DNA of 64,000 nucleotides from Leptoclinus maculatus. Taxonomy: Eukaryota > Chordata > Actinopteri > Perciformes > Stichaeidae. Of the stretch, positions 56,876-64,000 are shown in pieces. The notes under the pieces are model-generated. The model had not been told where the DNA came from, did not search any database, and was given only the letters and a program-made list of their open reading frames with translations. The position numbers were made by a program, and so were the translations under genes. The stretch is from contig JAVDOI010000005.1 of assembly GCA_032191485.1 (NCBI GenBank), forward strand, positions 2,942,501 to 3,006,500, written 5' to 3'. The stretch's first letter is position 1. The number at the start of each line of letters is the position of its first letter.

Positions 56876-57943
56876 GTCCTAGATCTCCGGACTGTCTACT
56901 TGGCGCTGAAGAACTTCTTGCCTTTTCTCAAGGACAAGCATGTGCTCATTCGGATGGACAATACCTCGGCTGTTTAACATCAACCATGAAGGAGGGACAA
57001 GGTCACAGAAGTCCCCAAGGGAAGCTCTGAGGCTGTGGAAATGGACTCATCCACAATTGGCCTCCCTGAGGGCGATGCATCTCCCAGCCAGAGCAAACTC
57101 TGTAGCAGATTACCTCTCATGCTGGAGATTGCTGCCTGGGGAATGGAGATTGTCCCCCCAGATGGTGCAGTTGATTTGGGATCAATACAGACCCAGGTGG
57201 ACCTACTTAGAAGGCACAAGGGTCTGTCACAGGGTCATATGGGCCCCCAGGTGGCCATCGAGGATATGGCTCACCCACACTACTCATCCTGTTGTATGAG
57301 GATCCATGACACTTTCTAAAGAGGATGGACCTCGTGTCCAGCTTGACAGGAAGGTTTGGCATCTATCCCCAAGTTTCTGGGTATGGCCATTGAGGGGGAG
57401 CAGTCACTTCTAATTGACCTTGCAGAGTGCAAGGTCTCCTTCCACAAGAATAGTGTATAGAAACTTTTGCGCTGCCTTTTCTTTATGGTGCAGGGACAGG
57501 GGGTCAGATCCAGTCTCATGCCCTTTGTGGAACATAGTGTGGTACTTGCAGTATCTTTTTGAAGCTGGCCGGACTGCTTTAATCTTAAAGGTTCATGTGG
57601 CAGCTATATCTGTACACCTTGGCCACGTGACATCATTTCTGCGCGTTGCCAGGAGACTGCAGAATGGGACCTGTCACTGGTCTTGCAAGCCTTGAGGAGG
57701 TCATCCTTTAGGCCTATGGCAGAGGTGTCCATGAGAAATATGTCAATGAAAACTGCTTTTCTTTTGGCAGTTATAACTGCCAAGCGTGTGAGTGAAATCT
57801 ATGTGATTTGTATTTGTCCTGTGTGTCTTCAGTGGAAGGCTGATGGTTCTTGGGTGACATTGCGCCCACATTCTGGGCTGCAATGGGAGGGATGCCACAA
57901 TCTGAGATCTACACATACCTGCACGTCATGCCGGTCACTCTGA
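56876..57943 (+). mobile_element. DIRS1-like relic, copy B
   Basis: Same RNase H and tyrosine recombinase fragments as 36895-37962 with a few single-base differences. Confidence 0.7.
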
Positions 57944-58352
57944 GCCTTGTTTGAGGTGTACACGTCACACGTCATGCACGTGACTTTGAGAACTTACTTT
58001 TTCACTTTGTTTACTGCCACTGGCATTAATCCGGAAATTCACAGAACCATAGTTACATTCGTAACTTATGTTCTGTTGCATTCATTCCTGACTGCCAGTT
58101 TGTTGCCTAAACAAGTAGTTTGTTGCCCAAACATAGTCAATAGTGTATTGCCTAAACATAATCAAAACATGTGCTTTTGTTGAGCGAACTGCAACCTTAA
58201 TCCCTTAAAATGTATTTGAGAACACAGTTTAGTTGTATGGCGAAGTCATTTTGTACGAGAAAGGTTTGTTGAGTGCATAAAGAGGAACATTATTTTTAAC
58301 ACAAAATTTGTTGCAGTTGTTGCAGTGGATATTAGTAGCGAGAGTGTGTCTC

Positions 58353-58355
<3 letters not shown>

Positions 58356-58408
<53 letters not shown>
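58356..58408. repeat. (GT)n microsatellite, copy B
   Basis: About 53 bases of GT, against about 221 in copy A. Confidence 0.96.
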
Positions 58409-58410
<2 letters not shown>

Positions 58411-60450
58411 GCTGGTTCCGTGCCCTGCAGGCTGTGAAGGTCAAAAGGGGCAGAGTGTGGATGTGAGGCAGAGTCAGAGATGAAAGCAGGAAAATGTCAA
58501 GAGATGAGGAATCCTCTAAGATCAGCCTGATGACCCTGGACTACTCTGTCTGCTGGTGTTTGGTTGATCTCATCCTAATAGAGATGGACAAGAAATTTCA
58601 TTAACTTTAAAGGAGCTAAGTTTGAAATTCAGATCATATGTATTGCCTTCACACGCCTCTCATTAAGGAGACGGCTGAGCCGACAGCTAAAGGTGCTAGC
58701 AGCGTTCACAACGGCAACAGTCCAACAGAGCTAACACTGTTTACGTGAGGGGGAACCACAAGAAGCATCTCTTCCATGACAATGCCGTCAATCGAGACAT
58801 CGTGATCAGATGCGACCGCCATATAAGAGCTATGCAGAGCGGTGGACGTGAGGGAGCCAGTGGAGCGCTCACATGCACTAAAAGACATGCGCGGCCGGCC
58901 CAGCTAAATGAAGTATAGAGAAGCTCTGATAAAAACTAAGAGAGAGAGACTTCATTCCCTTCTCAGGTAGACATTACTCCTCTATTTTACAATAGTTAAT
59001 TGATGCCTAATACATGCTCTGAATATCGTGAGAATATTTACCTATATCTCTCACCAACTCTCACTGTAGCTCCATAATCACCGTCCAAACTCCTCAAAAC
59101 CATGTTAACCGAATTTATATAGACTGTTCCACGCCACTAATCATTTTAGTCTTCAACCCTTGTGCGAAACCATTTTCTAATTTATGTCCCTATAGCTGCA
59201 AAAGTCTACTTTGGATAAATGTGTGCTGAATAGTATAGAACATTGTAGGGGAGATACATGTCTGCAGGCTTTAATATCAAACATGATCGATGGTAGATAC
59301 AGGTATACAGTTAATCTGAGTATATCACCAACAGCTATAACGTTATCTACATGCTGCGTTCCATCTGGGTGTAAACACCTCAGACTGTGTTTTACACTTG
59401 AAAGAACAAACAGTTCTCAAATCAACTTAACATCACATTAATAACAATACATGATACAAATATAAGACTAATAACAGGAACATTTTGTAAAGGATATGTT
59501 GAGGTCTTCAGTGTTTTGAGCAGGCATCAACACAGTCACCTACTTTGTCATTCTCTAGTTGTAATTCTAAGTATCCTGAGATTGCCATCGCAACCACACA
59601 CTAGGCATGCATATATCACCAGTTAATTCAACTTATGGATGTAAAAAGAGAACTGGAGACAGCGTTGGAGGTGGGGCCTCGTTCATTCCCATGAAAGTCA
59701 CTCAGTGGCGCGGGTAGCAAAAAAGGTTTGACTTCCTGGGTTTATACTTTAACTTTCCTGTAGCCCTGCCTCCCTGCTCTCAGTCCAGCCTCGTTCTTAG
59801 GCTCATTTACAGCTTTTCGGTCAAATGATTTGAGGTATTTGTTAATTTAACAAACAAACAAAACAAAAAAACATCAGCTGATTTACAGATATCTCTTTCC
59901 TGATGTAAGTCTATGGGAAGAAATTATATTAAAGAAATTGACAGATTGTTAAAGTGAAATGAGCGACAGGAAATGGAAGGCTGTGCGGCGCTCCTGGTTC
60001 TGTGATGGTAAATGAACCACTACCTGGAGAACAGCTGGCAGATTATTAACCAGTGGAAGCAGTTGATTCTCTATTCAGGCTGGCACACTCTGACAATGTG
60101 ACGTTTGCTATACAAAGCCTTTTTTCCAAATCTGGTTGCACTTATAAGTTGGAACTTTCTGGTTATTTTTGGATGAATCAGGTTGTCAGGCTATCATTAA
60201 TAGCCCAGGTAGGGTTTGCATTGTGATACCAATCATTTCGCTCTCTTAGTTCAACATTTCGGGAAATACTCTCATTCATTTTCTTTCCAAGAACACAGTA
60301 AGAACCCTGTAATTAACTATATGTAAACTGTGGTGTGTGCAGGTATAAACAGGTATTAGAAGTACTATGAACATTAAGTGAACCACTGCACTGTGAGTAA
60401 AGTGGTAAATGGTGCTCAGAGCTCTAGAGCCTGAACCTGGTGGTGCAGAA

Positions 60451-61302
60451 CCAGATGAAGCTGTCTCTGAGCCTTGTGGTGCAGGACTGGATGAAGCTGT
60501 CTCTGAGCCTTGTGGTGCAGGACTGGATGAAGCTGTCTCTGATCCTTGTGGTGCAGGACTGGATAAAGCTGTCTCTGATCCTTGTGGTGCAGAACCAGAT
60601 GAAGCTGTCTCTGAGCCTTGTGGTGCAGGACTGGATAAAGCTGTCTCTGATCCTTGTGGTGCAGAACCAGATGAAGCTGTCTCTGAGCCTTGTGGTGCAG
60701 GACTGGATGAAGCTGTCTCTGATCCTTGTGGTGCAGAACCAGATGAAGCTGTCCCCGAGCCTTGTGGTGCAGGACTGGATGAAGCTGTCTCTGATCCTGG
60801 TGGTGCAGGACCTGAGGAAGCTGTCCCCGAGCCTTGTGGTGCAGGACCTGATGAAGCTGTCCACGAGCCTTGTGGTGCAGGACCTGATGAAGCTGTCCCC
60901 GAGGCTTGTGGTGCAGGACCTGATGAAGCTGTCCACGAGCCTTGTGGGGCAGGACCTGATGAAGCTGTCCACGAGCCTTGTGGGGCAGGACCTGATGAAG
61001 CTGTCCCCGAGCCTTGTGGTGCAGGACCTGATGAAGCTGTCCACGAGCCTTGTGGGGCAGGACCTGATGAAGCTGTCCACGAGCCTTGTGGGGCAGGACC
61101 TGATGAAGCTGTCCACGAGCCTTGTGGTGCAGGACCTGATGAAGCTGTCCACGAGCCTTGTGGGGCAGGACCTGATGAAGCTGTCCCCGAGCCTTGTGGG
61201 GCAGGACCTGATGAAGCTGTCCCCGAGGCTTGTGGTGCAGGACCCGATGAAGCTGTCCCCGAGGCTTGTGGTGCAAGACCAGTTGATGTTGTCCCTGAGC
61301 CT
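60451..61302 (+). repeat. 36-bp minisatellite, 23 units plus a partial unit
   Basis: Unit of 36 bp built on GATGAAGCTGTC and TGTGGTGCAGGAC. Since 36 is a multiple of 3, long frames stay open in two plus and two minus frames (242-339 codons); in one plus frame the 12-residue unit is PDEAVHEPCGAG, with S/P/H and E/D variants. Variants are ordered: the left third has the TCTCTGA type, the right part CCCCGAG and CCACGAG types, which shows growth from one side. The start MVLRALEPEPGG and a 40-residue tail have no recognised family. I favour a non-coding minisatellite. Confidence 0.9.
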
Positions 61303-64000
61303 GAAACAAAAATATTCTCTAGTCTAGTTCAAATAAAAACACAAAATCACAGAATCAGTCAGCATGTCATTACCTGTTTGTATCCAGTACCTAACGGTAT
61401 CTTCAATTTGTGTGTGTGGAGAGGCTAAACCCTGCACTTGTTGAAACACGAAAGCAGTGGATGTTAATGTTGGTATTTTAATTAGGGGTTATTAAGAATC
61501 ATGAGCGCTGCTGCTAAAATTGAGCACATTAGATTTGATGAAATATAAGACAGAATATGGTGAGCCTCATCTGTCAAAGCGTGATTATGTATTTTTTCCC
61601 TACAGTGTCCCCCTCGCCTCAAGTCTTTGGGCTAAGCTATGCTAAACTTGTCCTCGACCTACAAATCTCAGTACTGCACACACAGAGAGGAAATTGATAT
61701 TGATCTGAAAAATCCAAAATGTCAAAGAGCTTGTTGCAGTAGATTTCTCAACCTTCATCTTCTATTTGAATGAAATGTCCCTTTCCCTCTATTTCCACCT
61801 CTGCCTGAATGCCGTACCACATCATCCATTACACCCTCCCATTCCCTCCTACCGCTACACCCCCCACCCACCCACCCACGCCTCGGTGGGAGTCACGTTC
61901 CTGGCTGTTGGGAGCTTTAAGAACCCATCTCAGTCTTATTAGTGAGCCACTTTCTGCAATCCAAGACCAACAGGGATTTCAGACTTCCCCCCTCCCTTCC
62001 TCCTGTACTCCAGCACTCCCAATGAGTTCCCTATGGACTGTGCTTTTGTCAGGGATAGACCAGACATCTGGCATGCCAGTACTTTGTTGCATTTCATAGG
62101 GGAACGTTGAAGTGCACACGTGTCCAAATGAAGGTTCAGATGACATATCAGTGTGTTGACAATTTTGGGGGAATATGTGTCAAGAAACATTTTCCAATAA
62201 CTTTACCAAAGCTTTGTTAGAGCTCAGTGTTGACCTTAAAATGAATGTAGTTAATTGGAACGTTTAACCTGATAAGTGCATTGAGTATCACGGTGTTATG
62301 TAAAACTGCATTCATTGACTTTTTGATGACTTGGAGACAACGGAACAGGCTGTATACACAACATAGTATACGTAGTATTAGATAAAAAAACATATGGGGA
62401 ACATGTGTGCAAACAGTTGTCTATAAATACATGCAGCAACGGAGGAATGAGCATTAGCATTCAGGTGGAGCTGTGTTTGTGTAAACCTGATGAATGTAGG
62501 TCCAATAGTCGCTCTCTTTTAGCTCTGTTTTCTGCTGCTAAATGCTCCACTATGTTCACCAGCTAGTTGCTGACTTTGTCTGTCTGTCGTTTGGAGCTGG
62601 AAGGTAGTGTACAGTGGTTATAGCACAGCTTTGTCCCTGAAAACAGCTGCCGGTTGCTTCTGGGAATGAGGTTGATGACAGTGGTGAGACTGAACCAAAA
62701 ATGTGGGAGCTGTACCATTAAAACTATGAGCTGAAACAGTCTAGAAAGGTCTGTAGAGCTGATAGAAACTACTCAGTTGGTGATAATCCTCATTACGAGT
62801 GATACCTTTCACATTCACAACAGTCGTTTGATCCATTAGTAATGAAAAATATAGGTTTATTCAATCTGAATGACGGTTAAGGAAAAATATGGTCCGAGAT
62901 AGGGATGCACCGATACAGGTACATCGGGCCGATACTGACTCCAATAACTGGATGAGGTGTCGACAAAAATGTGGCTGATCAATTAAATTCTATGTCCATA
63001 TACTTAATACATGTTTAACTTTATTAATTTATATCCAGGTATCTCTTTGTTACATTTTGTTTCATGACTTTTAAAAGATCAGTGTCCAAGTTACGTCTGA
63101 TGTTGCGCTACACACAAAGAACTATCCCAGTCTCTTTCACACAGCTTCAGCTTATCAACGCGGGTATGGGATCGGTACTTGGTATTGACTGATACCTTAA
63201 AAGCCGAGGTATCGGTATCGGTATCATGACTTAAAGAGTTGGATCGGTGTATCCCTAGTCCTAAATGAATCCTGTTGTTTGTGAGTAAATGATTTATTGT
63301 TTCTGTGACTGAGTAAGTTAATTAAACAAGTCTCTTCCAACAACAAAAAATCCAGATTTAAATAAATCATTTCGACTACGGAACATCAAAATCAATACTC
63401 ATTTTCATCTGAAGCATTGATCAACCATGGGCTGCTGTTACAACAACTGCATTCCTCCTGACCAACATCTGATCAACAGCCACATCTCCCATCTTTACCT
63501 TCCAAGAACCACGAGCAGTGAGAAACAAACAAACTGTAAGAGACACTTTGCACCTTTTCATTGTTAAGGGGAGACACTAAAGAAATGTGGCGTCAAACTT
63601 AATCTCACAAAGCTTTAGGAGGATCCTAAACATTATACATATTAGTGTTCTCAATTTTAGTTGGTCCTGTTTGCAGCAATTGAGCCGATATGAAATCAAT
63701 TACACCTCTGGTTACATTCTCTCTAAGTTCAAATAAACAGATGAAACCCGGTACACCTACATTTCTTTCAAGACTTCAATTTTATTTTGGTCCGATTGTG
63801 TGACTGGATGGGTGGAATGGCACCAGACAGAATCCCTTTCTGACAGTTTCAGCAGGACCACTTTAAACCCTCAGTCACGGTCTGCTGCTCCTGGCTTGCT
63901 CTGAACTGGACTTAGACCTAGATGTCCTAGGCCACCGGTCGACTGATTCATGCAGCTTCCTCAGATCTGCACCAACTGGCACAAATATCTAGCACTGTGA
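61303..64000. other. Non-coding right flank
   Basis: No exon recognised on either strand. An ORF at 61809-62099 is proline-rich with no family likeness. The stretch includes a hAT-like MITE at 62900-63257 and AT-rich DNA. It may be intergenic before the next gene, which is not visible. Confidence 0.45.
62900..63257 (+). mobile_element. 358-bp hAT-like MITE
   Basis: Terminal inverted repeats: TAGGGATGCACCGATAC at the left and, read inward from the right, TAGGGATACACCGATCC. Flanks GTCCGAGA (62892-62899) and GTCCTAAA (63258-63265) match at six of eight positions, a worn 8-bp target duplication. Interior words 'ggtatcggtatcggtatca' are typical of this common fish element. No ORF. Confidence 0.72.

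Noticed and set aside
61809..62099. Proline-rich 96-aa ORF in the right flank
   Set aside because: Low-complexity start, no recognised domain, no splice context.

Overview
This is eukaryotic nuclear DNA, almost certainly from a bony fish and probably a percomorph teleost. The genes have introns with GT/AG borders. The intergenic and intronic DNA is full of repeat types I recognise from teleosts: hAT-like MITEs, L2-like and other non-LTR LINE relics, a DIRS1-like relic, long CT and GT microsatellites and minisatellites. The window contains no operon, no CRISPR array and no bacterial gene.

Two complete genes can be rebuilt by hand from exon homology and splice sites. MTHFS (5-formyltetrahydrofolate cyclo-ligase) lies on the minus strand in three exons, 15046 down to 3040, and encodes 200 aa. 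FAH (fumarylacetoacetase, the last enzyme of tyrosine breakdown) lies on the plus strand in fourteen exons, 16227 to 34496, and encodes 418 aa. They are divergently transcribed, with about 1.2 kb between their start codons. MTHFS has a CRE plus ETS-type promoter motif pair; FAH has an inverted CCAAT box and a GC box. At the left edge is what looks like the 3'-terminal exon of an unidentified plus-strand gene, with a poly(A) signal.

Layout: 1-2780, end of the unknown gene, repeats and the first copy of an 815-bp TIR element. 2781-15046, MTHFS, whose intron 2 holds a 2.1-kb array of 42-bp repeats and whose intron 1 holds the inverted second copy of the 0.8-kb element and a nested hAT MITE. 15047-16226, divergent promoter region. 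16227-34496, FAH. 34497-40681, FAH downstream flank with L2-like and DIRS1-like relics, a GT microsatellite and the first units of a 36-bp minisatellite. 40682-40881, a 200-N gap. 40882-60493, a second copy of 23366-40681. 60451-61302, the full 36-bp minisatellite. 61303-64000, non-coding DNA with a hAT-like MITE.

The main structural finding is this duplication of about 17-20 kb. It repeats FAH exons 9-14 and all downstream DNA up to the minisatellite, and the two copies meet at the N gap. Copy B carries one-base homopolymer losses in exon 9, a wrecked exon 10 and a noisy CT tract, but is nearly identical to copy A after about 47.9 kb. Real indel differences (365 bp, 239 bp, microsatellite lengths) also separate the copies. 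The simplest reading is a false (haplotypic) duplication left by the assembler at the minisatellite, partly filled with uncorrected long-read sequence, rather than a second FAH gene. I found no convincing new biological system; the rest of the interest is in repeats and structural variation.
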